A DNA stretch of 64,000 nt. It comes from Candidatus Binatia bacterium. Lineage in GTDB: Bacteria > Desulfobacterota > Binatia > HRBIN30. The stretch spans positions 124,001 through 188,000 of the forward strand of contig CALAMI010000015.1 of the NCBI GenBank assembly GCA_937925685.1. The letters are read 5' to 3'. Made by a program: the position numbers and the translations under genes. Below are positions 47,118 through 56,640 of the stretch, one piece after another. The notes under the pieces were generated by a model that saw only the letters and a program-made list of their open reading frames with translations, did not search any database and was not told the origin of the DNA. Position 1 is the stretch's first letter; each line of letters starts with the position of its first letter.

Positions 47118-47219
47118 CCTCGAACCCTCAAGCGCGGTATTAAGCGGGGCCACAAACATGGTCAACGATATTACCCGTGCGTTGTCGATTTCTCTTAGCT
47201 CGACTAGCATCGTAAGGCT

Positions 47220-48179
47220 ATGATCCAGGCTCACCGCTTGACCAAGCGATTCGGCTCTTTCACGGCCATCGCTGAGGTATCCTTCCGCGTCGAGGAGGGT
47301 GAGATTGTGGGTTTTCTCGGCCCAAACGGTGCCGGCAAAAGCACCACGATGAGAATTCTCGGTGGAGTCTTTCCACCCACAGCCGGATACGCACGCGTAG
47401 CAGGTTACGATGTGGTCGATGATTCCCTCAGAGCCCGGCAAGCGATCGGCTATTTCCCTGAACGCGTTGCCTTGTACACAGACATGACGGTGCGAGAATA
47501 CCTTGGTTATGTCGCAGACATGAAACACGTGCCAGCCAAGGAGCAGGCCCGGGAGATCGCGCGGGTGATGGACCGCTGCGGGGTGACCCACATGGGGCAC
47601 CGACTAATCGGCACGCTATCTAAGGGTTACCGCCAGCGCGTTGGCATTGCACAAGCTCTTTTAGGGCAACCGAAAGTTCTCATCCTGGATGAACCCACGG
47701 CCGGACTCGATCCAGAGCAGGTTACCGAGGTGCGGAAACTCATCCGCGAACTGCGAGGACACAGCACGGTGATTTTGTCGACCCACATCTTGCCGGAAGT
47801 CGAGGCCACGTGCGATCGTGTGCTCATCATCAATCAAGGCCGGCTCCTCGCCGTCGACACCCCAAGGAACTTGAATCGTCGGCTCCGGCAGCTCTCTCAA
47901 ATTCACGTGGAGGCGCAAGCGCCTCTGGTCTCTCTTCTCGAAACCTTGCGACAGATCGATGGCGTGGTTCGTGTCGAGGCGACGCACACGGACCACAACG
48001 TCGTGGCAGTGACCGTCTTGACCGACCCGACCAAGGACCTTCGCGGTGTCATCGCCGAACGCGTTGTACGTCAGGGATGGCCACTGCTCGAAATTCGACC
48101 CGTACAGCTCAGCCTCGAAGACATTTTCCTGGAGCTTGTGCATCGGCCCGATGAAGTTTCGGTCAACCCAGGGGGTTAG
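47220..48179 (+). CDS. ABC transporter ATP-binding protein (GldA-like)
   Basis: 319 residues. Walker A is at about 34-42 (GPNGAGKST), the signature at 'GTLSKGYRQRVGIAQALLG', and Walker B at 'VLILDEPTAGLDP'. The long C-terminal extension (after ~215) is typical of the GldA/CcmA type. It is the first gene of a four-gene unit that matches the Gld/ABC-2 export cassette: ATPase, membrane subunit, GldG-like protein and DUF4340-like protein. In Bacteroidetes the GldAFG transporter is tied to gliding, but the cassette is widespread in non-gliders, so motility is not implied. It starts 102 bp from the divergent asd gene. Confidence 0.95.
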   Translation: MIQAHRLTKRFGSFTAIAEVSFRVEEGEIVGFLGPNGAGKSTTMRILGGVFPPTAGYARVAGYDVVDDSLRARQAIGYFPERVALYTDMTVREYLGYVADMKHVPAKEQAREIARVMDRCGVTHMGHRLIGTLSKGYRQRVGIAQALLGQPKVLILDEPTAGLDPEQVTEVRKLIRELRGHSTVILSTHILPEVEATCDRVLIINQGRLLAVDTPRNLNRRLRQLSQIHVEAQAPLVSLLETLRQIDGVVRVEATHTDHNVVAVTVLTDPTKDLRGVIAERVVRQGWPLLEIRPVQLSLEDIFLELVHRPDEVSVNPGG

Positions 48180-48181
48180 CC

Positions 48182-48934
48182 GTGAAGACCACTCTGACGA
48201 TTTGCAAGCGAGAGCTGCGCGCCTATTTTGGCTCGTACATCGCCTATGTACTCACGGCGCTGTTTCTGCTCCTGACTGGGGGCTTCTTTTACAGTTGGCT
48301 ACGATATTTCATTTTATTCGGTGGCTACGTGCTTCCGAGCGGGCTGTGGCAGCAAGTCTTTCTCGACATGCGTTACTGCGCCATGATCGTGCTTCCCCTG
48401 GTCACCATGCGCCTTTTCGCCGAGGAGAAAAAGCTCGGCACGATCGAGCTACTTTGGACCTACCCAGTACGGGATCTCGAGGTTGTGCTCGGAAAATTTC
48501 TCGGGGCATGGTTGTTCTATGTGTTCATGTTAGTTCCCACTGCGGTTGCCCCGCTAGTATTTTACACGTTTTACCAGTTTGACCTGGGCCCGTTTCTCAC
48601 CGGTTACTTTGGCGTACTCCTCCTAGGAACCGCCTTTATCGCGTGTGGGATGTTCGTATCCTCGCTCACGGAAAACCAAGTGGTGAGCGCCATGGGTACG
48701 TACGGAATTTTGATCACCTTCTGGTACATTACGTGGAACGAGTCGGTTGCCAGCGTGGCAGTCATCGAGGGCTTACTAAAAGTTTCCTTGTTCGACCGTT
48801 TTTTGAACTTCGCCCGTGGCGTGGTGGATACGCAGGACATTGTGTTTTTCGTACTGTTTGTGCTGTACTTTTTATTCCTCACGCTCGCCTCGCTAGACGC
48901 TCGCAAGTGGCGCGGAGTAGGAGCGGCTTCGTGA
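48182..48934 (+). CDS. ABC-2 type membrane subunit (GldF-like)
   Basis: 250 residues from a GTG at 48182, 2 bp after the ATPase stop. About six hydrophobic segments are visible, with 'MIVLPLVTMRLFAEEKKLGTIELLWTYPV' and 'VLGKFLGAWLFYVFMLVP', the typical ABC-2 permease signature around the EEK coupling loop. It forms the transmembrane part of the exporter with the ATPase upstream. Its stop overlaps the next gene by 4 bp (GTGA). Substrate unknown. Confidence 0.93.
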   Translation: MKTTLTICKRELRAYFGSYIAYVLTALFLLLTGGFFYSWLRYFILFGGYVLPSGLWQQVFLDMRYCAMIVLPLVTMRLFAEEKKLGTIELLWTYPVRDLEVVLGKFLGAWLFYVFMLVPTAVAPLVFYTFYQFDLGPFLTGYFGVLLLGTAFIACGMFVSSLTENQVVSAMGTYGILITFWYITWNESVASVAVIEGLLKVSLFDRFLNFARGVVDTQDIVFFVLFVLYFLFLTLASLDARKWRGVGAAS

Positions 48935-50325
48935 CGTTCCGTAGCAATCAGAGCATCGTGCATGTGATACAACTCACCATCCAAATTCTGGTTCTCGGAG
49001 CGCTGTTCACGTTCTTGCTTTTACTTGCCGAGCGTCACAATCGGCGTTTGGACTTCAGCCCAACCCAGCAATTTCTCTTGTCCGATGCAGCCCAAAAAGT
49101 GGCTCAAAGCGTGACGCAAGAGGTAGAAATCATTGCCTTTTACACCCCGGACGAGCCTGGGCAGCGGCGCGCTTTGTTTGACACGCTTCAGCTCTTCCAC
49201 AAGGCCAACCCGAGAATTCGGTATCAGTTGGTCGACCTCAATCGGTCTCCTGGCATGGCACAAAAGTACAGGGTGAACAACGCCGGTGCCGGCGTCCTCG
49301 TGCAAAACGAACGCACTGAACAAATTCAGTTTGTGGATGAAGAGGGGATCACGAGCGCTTTAATTCGGCTCACCCGTCAGAGTGAGCGCAAGGTATGTTT
49401 TATTACCGGGCACGGGGAGCATTCTCCTTTCGATACCGACGAGCGTCGTGGGTACACCGAGGTCGCCAAGGCGCTAGAACGGGAAGGCTTTACCATCCAA
49501 GAACTCCATCTGATTCCCCAAGAAGGAGTGCCTGAGGATTGTCGGGTGGTGGTGCTTGCTGGCCCGACTAAGGACTTTTTACCGGGGGAATTGACAAGCC
49601 TTGAATTGTTTCTGGTGGCTGGGGGTCAAGTGCTCCTTTTGATCGACCCCGGGGCCCCTGCTAGCGTGACCAATTTTCTTGAGCGGCTTGGAGCAAGGGC
49701 GGGAAACGACGTCGTCCTCGATGAGCGCAACCGCCTCATGGGGACTGACGCTTCCATGCTTCACGTCCCCGTCTTTAACAAAAGTATTTTTCGGACAGAA
49801 CTGGAAACCGCAGTCTTTCCGGTGGCACGCACCATCCTACCCACGGATGAGGGAGATCGTTCTGGGCGGGTCAAGGTGCTGGCTCTAAGTAGTCCAGACA
49901 GTTGGGCCTACGTAGAGGGCGGAAAGCTACCGGGCCGTGACGCTCGTTTTCGGCGGGACAAGGATCAGCCTGGTCCTCTGCCCGTGGGGGTTTACGTTGA
50001 GGTGCCTGGAAATGGGCAAGACTCTGCCCCGCGCCAACCTGGCCGTTTGATCGCTTTTGGGGATTCCGACTTTGCCACGAACCTTGCTTTAAACTGGCGT
50101 GGCAACAAGGATGTTTTTTTAAACAGCGTAGCGTTGCTCGCGGAGGATCCAACACTAATCGCCGTTCGCCGCAAGGGCCTGCCACGCGGTTCGATCTCCC
50201 CCATTTACCTGACCGAGTCTCAAGACAACGTCGTGTTTTGGATAGCCGTGGTGGCGGTTCCGGCCACAGTGGCCACCGTTGGCTTGTTCGTAGCCGGAGC
50301 TCGGCGACGCCGTGGAAGCCGATAA
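48931..50325 (+). CDS. GldG-like ABC transporter auxiliary protein
   Basis: 464 residues from the GTG at 48931, overlapping the previous stop by 4 bp. An N-terminal membrane anchor (about 12-32) is followed by 'LDFSPTQQFLLSDAAQKV' and 'VEIIAFYTPDEPGQRRA', then 'VCFITGHGEHSPFDTDERRGY' and 'VVVLAGPTKDFLPGELTSLELFL', typical of the GldG / ABC_transp_aux family with a periplasmic domain. A second membrane segment is at the C-terminus (about 432-455), ending in an Arg-rich tail. A stabilising or substrate-handling partner of the ABC exporter is the likely role; the mechanism is not established. Confidence 0.92.
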   Translation: MTFRSNQSIVHVIQLTIQILVLGALFTFLLLLAERHNRRLDFSPTQQFLLSDAAQKVAQSVTQEVEIIAFYTPDEPGQRRALFDTLQLFHKANPRIRYQLVDLNRSPGMAQKYRVNNAGAGVLVQNERTEQIQFVDEEGITSALIRLTRQSERKVCFITGHGEHSPFDTDERRGYTEVAKALEREGFTIQELHLIPQEGVPEDCRVVVLAGPTKDFLPGELTSLELFLVAGGQVLLLIDPGAPASVTNFLERLGARAGNDVVLDERNRLMGTDASMLHVPVFNKSIFRTELETAVFPVARTILPTDEGDRSGRVKVLALSSPDSWAYVEGGKLPGRDARFRRDKDQPGPLPVGVYVEVPGNGQDSAPRQPGRLIAFGDSDFATNLALNWRGNKDVFLNSVALLAEDPTLIAVRRKGLPRGSISPIYLTESQDNVVFWIAVVAVPATVATVGLFVAGARRRRGSR

Positions 50326-50326
50326 C

Positions 50327-50899
50327 ATGGGTTGGAAGTTTACAATCGCGACTACGGGACTACTGCTTTTGGTGGTTCTTCTGTATTACCTCGACACCAC
50401 CCCTTCGCCACCGCCGAGGCGAGTCGGCCTGCCCACCGGCCCTACACCGCAAGGACCTGCACCGTCCGGAACTCCGCTTGTGGTGGCGGATCCTCAGAAG
50501 ATCTACCGGCTCCTTGTCACGCTGGACGGCGTCGAGCGCATGACCGAACGGATCAACGGCACCTGGGTTGGCACCGACCGAGCGGAACTAATCGAGGAGT
50601 TTGTCCGCGATCTGACTCGTCTTGGTCCTTTGGAAACCATCGAGGTGGATGCTGACCGACTGTCCGAGTTTGGCTTCTTGCCGCCTCGTGGACGCATCGA
50701 GCTTTACCTGGAGGGCCAAACATCTCCCGTCGTCTTCGAGGTGGGCCTACTGAATCCCCCGGGCACCGCGCTTTATCTACGCGTCCCCCCATCGCGCCAG
50801 ATCCTCCTCGTTGGATCTTTGATTGATTGGGAACTTCAACGTACCGTGCGACTCCTCTCGGCCACACCCGGAACGCAACCAACCCCAGGGCAATCCTAA
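50327..50899 (+). CDS. DUF4340-like membrane-anchored protein of the ABC cassette
   Basis: 190 residues from the ATG at 50327 (GGAAG upstream); a GTG at 50312 is possible but would overlap the GldG-like stop. One N-terminal membrane segment (about 4-22), then a Pro-rich linker and a soluble domain with 'IYRLLVTLDGVERMTERINGTWVGTD' and 'LTRLGPLETIEVDADRLSEFGFLPP'. This pattern fits the DUF4340 family that often follows gldG-like genes. Function unknown. Last gene of the four-gene unit. Confidence 0.82.
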   Translation: MGWKFTIATTGLLLLVVLLYYLDTTPSPPPRRVGLPTGPTPQGPAPSGTPLVVADPQKIYRLLVTLDGVERMTERINGTWVGTDRAELIEEFVRDLTRLGPLETIEVDADRLSEFGFLPPRGRIELYLEGQTSPVVFEVGLLNPPGTALYLRVPPSRQILLVGSLIDWELQRTVRLLSATPGTQPTPGQS

Positions 50900-51079
50900 A
50901 GAACCGTCCGCCCAGGGAGTGCGACGGTCCGGGGGCCGTCGGTTGCACAACGCTGTATCGGAGGGCACTACGCGGACCGCAAACCGGTGCACAACCGAGC
51001 GCACCCCGAAGCCCGGCGCCTGAATGGACTTGAATTGACGACCTTCAAACTCCATAATTGCGGCCGTCGGAGTTTGAAG

Positions 51080-51349
51080 ATGGCTACTAAGAAGAAGTTG
51101 GATCTTAAAACATTGAAAAAGGTGCACATCGAAGTAGGGGGTAAACGGGTGGTGGCGTGGCAGCCTAAGGACCCAGCTCTTCAGAACTTGGGGCGGTGGA
51201 CCGACCCCCAAGCCCTTTTACGTCGTATGTACGAACAGCAAAATCCCGAGGAAACCATGGAAAGCCTGGGACCAGGGAGGCACTGGCAAGCCACGTGGAA
51301 GGGCCGTTTCAGCCCCTCCACGAAGCAGAAGAGCCGTACTACCGCGTAA
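51080..51349 (+). CDS. Small Lys-rich hypothetical protein
   Basis: 89 residues from the ATG at 51080, with GGAG seven bases upstream. The N-terminus is Lys-rich (ATKKKLDLKTLKK), followed by 'VHIEVGGKRVVAWQPKDPALQNLG' and a basic C-terminus. I recognise no family. It is soluble and highly charged. It lies between the ABC cassette and convergent YqeY, with 180 bp of DNA upstream. A real gene is plausible because of the good ribosome binding site, but it could be spurious. Confidence 0.5.
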   Translation: MATKKKLDLKTLKKVHIEVGGKRVVAWQPKDPALQNLGRWTDPQALLRRMYEQQNPEETMESLGPGRHWQATWKGRFSPSTKQKSRTTA

Positions 51350-51421
51350 GGTTCACGATCGCGGAGGGTGGGCATTCATTTTCTCTGCCACTGTGAACAG
51401 AGTTCTGGCGCAAGAGAAGAG

Positions 51422-51865
51422 TTAGCCTTGCGCTCCTAGCTTCTTCACCATCTCGCTTGCCAGTTTGCCGTCAAATCGGCCCGCGAACCGCTCGCGCAAC
51501 TTCGCCATGATCGGTCCGATTTGGTAGCCACCTACCTCTTGAGCAATATTCCGAATCGCAAACTCTAGCTCTTGCGAGGAAAGTTGCTGCGGCAGGTAAG
51601 CCTCAAGAATTTCTTTTTCGCGCTCGTTTTTGTCCACCAAGTCCTGGCGGTTTGCTTGACGAGCAAATTGTGCGGCTTCCGCGCGCTGGTTCAACTCCTT
51701 GCGCAGGATCTGAACAATGTCACTCTCGCTCAAGGTGGGAACTATCTTTTCTACCTTCAAGTTCTTGATCGCTGTAAGCACGTCGCGCAGCACCGACACC
51801 CTTAGCTTGTCCCCCGATTTCATGGCGGCCCGCAAATCGGTCTGCAACTGCTCTTCGCTCGGCAT
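51422..51865 (-). CDS. yqeY: GatB/YqeY domain protein
   Basis: 147 residues, normal for a stand-alone YqeY. It shares the tail domain of GatB/GatE amidotransferases, helical and thought to bind tRNA. Visible: 'LQTDLRAAMKSGDKLRVSVLR', 'LRKELNQRAEAAQFA', 'ILEAYLPQQLSSQELEFAI' and the C-terminal 'IGPIMAKLRERFAGRFDGKLASEMVKKL'. Its exact role is not established. It lies 33 bp upstream of the convergent small gene region and just downstream of a secreted FG-GAP gene on the same strand (33 bp). Confidence 0.95.
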   Translation of the reverse strand: MPSEEQLQTDLRAAMKSGDKLRVSVLRDVLTAIKNLKVEKIVPTLSESDIVQILRKELNQRAEAAQFARQANRQDLVDKNEREKEILEAYLPQQLSSQELEFAIRNIAQEVGGYQIGPIMAKLRERFAGRFDGKLASEMVKKLGAQG

Positions 51866-51898
51866 TCTCTTACTCAGTGTCTGTCTCCGTCGAAACGC

Positions 51899-54373
51899 TT
51901 AACGAAATGCCCATGCCACGGTGGCCATGAGATCGAGCGGCGTCAATGTGCCGTCTCCGTCAGCGTCGCCACCTTTTCCTACAGGAGCCCTGCCGCGTAC
52001 TCCCACATCTTCGATCCGGATTCCTTCAAAGCTCGATACGCTTCGGGCCACCGCAATCAGGTCCGCCGCAGTCGTGCGCCCATCTCCGTTGGCCTCCCCG
52101 CGTCGAAACCCCGGCCCCGATGCATTGTTGACGAGCACCGACACCGTCGGTGCCGGAGAACTTGCCGCGGCGGCAACATCGAACCGGCTATCACCATCAA
52201 AATCACCCACGACCACGCTAACCGGCCTACGGTTTGTGGGAAATGTCCCCGCACTCTGGAAGGAGCGAGCTGAGGCCGCACCCGTGCGGACAAACACGCG
52301 CACGAAACTGCCCACCTCACCTGAGGCCACGATATCCGGCAGCCCGTCGCCATTGATGTCGCGTGCCCAAACGGCGGACGGAACTTCACCACCAGCTCCA
52401 AAACCCAATGGCGCGATGCTCGATGGGAAACGACCGGTGCCATCGCCAAACAAGACTTGGATCGTCCCTACTACCGGGAATCCAACGGCAATGTCATCGA
52501 AGCCGTCGCGGTCAAAATCGGCCACAGCGATTGCCCTTGGAGGATGCGCCAAGCCTACGGACGTAGCCGGCCGAAACGTACCATCGCCGTTGCCCAGCGC
52601 CACGCTTACATTGATCGAACCATTGTTGGCTGTGATCAGGTCGACCAGGCCATCGCGATTGAAGTCCCCCAAGGCTATTCCCAAAGGAAACTCCCCGACG
52701 GAGATGGACGGCTGTACTTGCAGCGTCCCCGACGGGGTGCCGGTGAGGACTCGAACGCTCCCCCCCGTCGAGTCCTGAACCGCAATCGCCACATCGCTGC
52801 GACCATCGCGATTAAAGTCCGCGGTCACTAGGGCGCGGGGCGTCTCCGTTCCCAACGGGACCTCGCTGACAAGTTCCAACATGCGCCGTCGAGGTCGAAA
52901 TACTTGCAAAGCAGGTGGGTTGCTCCGAAGCGACAAAACTTCTGGGAGCAGGTCCCCATCGACATCGCTTACTGCGGCAGCAATACCATCCCCGGCGATG
53001 CGGCTTGGAGTCCACAAGACAAATGGGCCACCAGCAGCGCTCGCGGCTATTTGAATGCTTACCTGCCCAGGCGTAGCCCCTGGCGAGGTGACCACCAGGT
53101 CAAGCAAACCGTCGCCGTCAACATCGCCTGAAGCCACGGAACTGGGGGCGCTTTCCAAGGGCACGTTCTCGGCTCCCAATAAGCGGTTGCCCACGGTGCT
53201 CAACAGGACCGCAGCAGTAGGCCGAGCGCCCCCACCCCGTGCCAGTGCAACCACATCAGCACGACCATCCTGGTTGAGATCGGCCACGCTCACACCGACA
53301 GGCTCTGCATCGGCAACAAACAGCCGCACAGGAGCAAAACCCCCCATGCCATCACCAAACAACACGCCCACATCGAACGAGAAGTTGTTAGCAACGCAAA
53401 CGTCTACGCGTCCGTCCCCATTGACGTCGCCAATGGCAAGGCCGCGGGGAGAGCTCGCTGGGGCGCCCGTTCGAAGCACGCGCGCTGTCGCCCACCGGCC
53501 ATCCGGCTGCGTAAGCCCCACCGAGATCGTGTCGCTCGCGCCGTTCAACGCTATGAGATCCACCCGCGCGTCGCCATCCACGTCGGTCGTTGCCAAAGCA
53601 ATCGGCCCTTCCCCTCCGGTGTTCCAACGTTGTCCCCGAACAAAACCACCCTGGCCATCCCCAATGTATTGAACCACCTGGTTGCTCAACTCGTTGGCAA
53701 CGGCAAAATCTAATCGCCCATCTCGATTAAAGTCGGCCACCGCCACTGCAGCCGTTCCTGGCCCGGTATCTATCTCATCTGCCGCCACAGTAAAGGATCC
53801 GTCCCCGTTACCAAAGAGAACCCGACCGATTCCCGCCTGCTGCAGGCTCTCTCCAACCACAAGCAAGTCTAGGCGCCCATCGCGGTCAAAGTCTCCGGTA
53901 GCCAACCCCCGTGGGAAGAAACGCAAGTCCAGCGCCGGACCCACCGGCACTAGGAAACCATTTTCGGAGCGCAGCACCGATACGAAGTTCGAGCTGTCTC
54001 CCACGATCACTTCAGCCCCTCCATCGCTATCCAAGTCAGCGGCCGCTAGCGCCACCGGTATCCCACGCAGGTCGCTCACGATGGGGGTCGAACTGAAGCT
54101 CCCGTCTCCCTGACCCGTTAGGACAACAATTTGCTGCGACTGCAAGGCGGTTACCAAGTCGACCACGCCATCACGCGCCCCGCCTCCTCGCCCACTTACA
54201 TCGACGAGCAGCCCTAGTCCGGTCGCGTCACTGGGGCTGCCCACCAGTTCCCACAACCTCGCTGTCGTCAGAAGTGGCGCAGGGCTTTGTGCCACCGCCA
54301 CTGCGGAAAACCCCAGGGTCGTGGCAATTCCCCAGACTAACCAAGCAACCCGTTTGTGTTTTTCTCTTCCCAT
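51899..54373 (-). CDS. Secreted FG-GAP/VCBS-repeat protein with C-terminal dockerin-like EF-hands
   Basis: 824 residues from the ATG at 54373 (GGAGTGG upstream; a TTG is one codon earlier). A signal peptide (about 1-28, ending AVAQ) is followed by many FG-GAP repeats ('VADFNRDGRLDFAVANEL', 'VGDFDGDSRFDVAAAASS') to about 745. The C-terminus (about 760-824) has two EF-hand-like loops, 'GEANGDGRTTAADLIAVA' and 'GDADGDGTLTPLDLMATV', separated by a 25-residue link; they are dockerin-like but lack the Cys brackets seen in the NHL proteins. No cohesin partner is in the window. Likely a surface protein; ligand unknown. Confidence 0.9.
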   Translation of the reverse strand: MGREKHKRVAWLVWGIATTLGFSAVAVAQSPAPLLTTARLWELVGSPSDATGLGLLVDVSGRGGGARDGVVDLVTALQSQQIVVLTGQGDGSFSSTPIVSDLRGIPVALAAADLDSDGGAEVIVGDSSNFVSVLRSENGFLVPVGPALDLRFFPRGLATGDFDRDGRLDLLVVGESLQQAGIGRVLFGNGDGSFTVAADEIDTGPGTAAVAVADFNRDGRLDFAVANELSNQVVQYIGDGQGGFVRGQRWNTGGEGPIALATTDVDGDARVDLIALNGASDTISVGLTQPDGRWATARVLRTGAPASSPRGLAIGDVNGDGRVDVCVANNFSFDVGVLFGDGMGGFAPVRLFVADAEPVGVSVADLNQDGRADVVALARGGGARPTAAVLLSTVGNRLLGAENVPLESAPSSVASGDVDGDGLLDLVVTSPGATPGQVSIQIAASAAGGPFVLWTPSRIAGDGIAAAVSDVDGDLLPEVLSLRSNPPALQVFRPRRRMLELVSEVPLGTETPRALVTADFNRDGRSDVAIAVQDSTGGSVRVLTGTPSGTLQVQPSISVGEFPLGIALGDFNRDGLVDLITANNGSINVSVALGNGDGTFRPATSVGLAHPPRAIAVADFDRDGFDDIAVGFPVVGTIQVLFGDGTGRFPSSIAPLGFGAGGEVPSAVWARDINGDGLPDIVASGEVGSFVRVFVRTGAASARSFQSAGTFPTNRRPVSVVVGDFDGDSRFDVAAAASSPAPTVSVLVNNASGPGFRRGEANGDGRTTAADLIAVARSVSSFEGIRIEDVGVRGRAPVGKGGDADGDGTLTPLDLMATVAWAFR

Positions 54374-54663
54374 CAATCCACTCCAACTAAATCTGGACCG
54401 CGATCACGCAGTTGGTGTCCTACGTGTGCCCCATTACGGGTACGTCGCGATGCTTCCACATGCAACTCTTCAAGTAAACATCACAATTTGGGCGGCGGCC
54501 ACTGGCCGCGGGCAAAACTTTCCGCGGCTTCCACTCGCCAGAACTCCCCATGTCCGACCCATCGGCTTCCTGCTGCGGGACGTTGCTCGGCCTCCAACCC
54601 CACACGCTGGCAAAGGGCCGAGCCAGGGAACAACGACCCGACCCTGCCGTTGTGAAGGCGGGT

Positions 54664-56469
54664 TCAACCCCCGACGTCGACCTTCAGCACTGCAAGGAAC
54701 GCTTCCTGAGGAATTTCCACCCGGCCAAGTTGTTTCATTCGCTTTTTCCCCTCTTTCTGCTTTTCCAGAAGCTTGCGTTTTCTCGTGATATCGCCACCAT
54801 AACACTTGGCCGTCACGTTCTTACGCAGCGGCTTTACCGTCTCGCGCGCAATCACCCGGTTCCCCACGGCTGCTTGAATCGCAACTTCGAACATTTGGCG
54901 TGGAATTAACTCGCGCATCTTCTCCGTCAGCTCCCGGCCGCGTTGATGGGCCCGGCTGCGGTGCACAATGAGAGACAGAGCATCCACAGCCTCACCATTG
55001 ATCCGAATGTCGAGCTTGACGAGGTCTGCCGGTCGCATCTCCAAAAATTCGTAATCTAGCGAGGCATATCCCTTGCTCACCGACTTCAGTCGGTCGTAAA
55101 AGTCCAAAACGATTTCATTCAGTGGCAGTTCATACACGACCAAAAAGCGATCCCTCCCAAGGAACTTGAGTTCCCGCTGCCGGCCACGTTTCTCCTCGCA
55201 CAAAGCGAGCACCCCGCCGAGATATCTTTCAGGGACGTGAATCGATGCCAAGATAATCGGCTCCTCCATGGAAGCGATTTCTTGTTCTGGCGGGAGCTTA
55301 GCTGGGCTATCCACCGTCAGGACCTCCCCTTTGGTCGTCTTCACTCGGTACGCAACGGTCGGGGCGGTGGTAATCAAGTCCAAGCCAAATTCTCGCTCCA
55401 ATCGCTCTCGCACGATATCCATGTGCAGCAGTCCCAAAAAGCCACAACGAAAACCAAAGCCCAGTGCAAGCGAGTTTTCTGGCTCGAAAGAGAACGACGA
55501 GTCATTGAGGCGCAACTTCTCCACCGCATCTCGCAAAAGTTCGTACTGCGATGAGTCGGACGGATATAGCCCACTGAACACCATCGGTTTGACTGCTTTG
55601 AATCCCGGCAGCGGGCTGTCCGCCGGACGCATGAGTTCCGTTACGGTGTCGCCAATTTGCGTCTCGTGTACCTCCTTGATCCCGGCCATGACGATTCCCA
55701 CCTCGCCGGCGCCCAACCGTTCGACCAACTGAGCCTGAGGAGTGAGCACCCCGACGCGCTGAACCTCGTAACTTTTCCCCGTCGCCATGAGCTGGATCTT
55801 TTGACCGCGACGAATCGAGCCGTCGAAGACGCGTACCATCATGACCACGCCATGATACGGGTCGAACCAACTGTCGAAAATCAGCGCCCGCAATGGGGCT
55901 TCCACTGCTCCCTGTGGCGGCGGAATCCGTTCCACCACAGCTTCAAGAACTTCCTCCGTTCCCGTTCCCAACTTGGCACTGGTCAGGATTGCCGCAGAAG
56001 CATCCAAGCCGATCATGTCTTCGATCTCCGCTTTCACTCGGTCGGGATCGGCCCCAGGGAGGTCAATTTTGTTGATCACCGGGATGATTTCGAGATTGTT
56101 CTCCAACGCTAGGTAAGCATTGGCAAGAGTTTGCGCTTCGACGCCTTGAACCGCGTCGACCACTAGCAGCGCCCCCTCGCACGCCGCCAAGCTACGTGAG
56201 ACCTCGTAACTAAAGTCTACGTGCCCCGGCGTGTCGATGAGGTTCAGTGTGTACTCCCAGCCGTCTCTTGCTCGATACTGGAGACGCACTGCGCTTGCCT
56301 TGATGGTAATGCCACGTTCCCGCTCCAGGTCCATGCTGTCGAGGACCTGCTCCGTGCGCTCCCGCTCGTTAATGGCGCCCGTGTACTCCAACAAGCGATC
56401 AGCCAGCGTGGACTTGCCGTGATCGATATGAGCAACGATGCAGAAGTTACGAATCCGTACTGCGTCCAT
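54664..56469 (-). CDS. lepA: Elongation factor 4 (LepA)
   Basis: 601 residues, full length. LepA is a ribosome-bound translational GTPase that acts on initiation/elongation and back-translocation. GTP-binding elements: '[21 protein letters not shown]', the '[10 protein letters not shown]' switch I, '[12 protein letters not shown]' and '[11 protein letters not shown]'. The C-terminal LepA-specific domain reads '[34 protein letters not shown]' and '[29 protein letters not shown]', typical. It stands alone on the minus strand, 171 bp downstream of the sugar-nucleotide genes. Confidence 0.99.
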   Translation of the reverse strand: MDAVRIRNFCIVAHIDHGKSTLADRLLEYTGAINERERTEQVLDSMDLERERGITIKASAVRLQYRARDGWEYTLNLIDTPGHVDFSYEVSRSLAACEGALLVVDAVQGVEAQTLANAYLALENNLEIIPVINKIDLPGADPDRVKAEIEDMIGLDASAAILTSAKLGTGTEEVLEAVVERIPPPQGAVEAPLRALIFDSWFDPYHGVVMMVRVFDGSIRRGQKIQLMATGKSYEVQRVGVLTPQAQLVERLGAGEVGIVMAGIKEVHETQIGDTVTELMRPADSPLPGFKAVKPMVFSGLYPSDSSQYELLRDAVEKLRLNDSSFSFEPENSLALGFGFRCGFLGLLHMDIVRERLEREFGLDLITTAPTVAYRVKTTKGEVLTVDSPAKLPPEQEIASMEEPIILASIHVPERYLGGVLALCEEKRGRQRELKFLGRDRFLVVYELPLNEIVLDFYDRLKSVSKGYASLDYEFLEMRPADLVKLDIRINGEAVDALSLIVHRSRAHQRGRELTEKMRELIPRQMFEVAIQAAVGNRVIARETVKPLRKNVTAKCYGGDITRKRKLLEKQKEGKKRMKQLGRVEIPQEAFLAVLKVDVGG

Positions 56470-56640
56470 CTTCGCCTCGAGGAGTGGTCCCCTAAAGTTG
56501 CTTCAGTAGCCACTGGCTCGGCGGCGCCGCAAGGTGTCGGTTGCCTGGTGTCGAGAACTCACGACACGAGGCCCAGGTTGCCCCCGTTTTCCACTCAATC
56601 CACTGCGCTCCGCACAAGGCCCGGGCCAGCGGCCCACCGG

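Noticed and set aside
47178..47206. Promoter TTGTCG-17-TAGCAT before the ABC cassette
   Set aside because: The -10 element is a poor match and there is no support beyond spacing, so I did not list it as a feature.
48643..48930. Upstream extension of the GldG-like frame into the GldF-like gene
   Set aside because: The extra 96 codons are in a different frame within the membrane subunit and have no family features; the GTG at 48931 with a 4-bp overlap is the better start.
51921..54113. Plus-strand open frames antisense to the second FG-GAP gene
   Set aside because: Same situation: the minus strand carries consistent FG-GAP and EF-hand motifs over the full length; the plus-strand frames are fragmented and compositionally odd.
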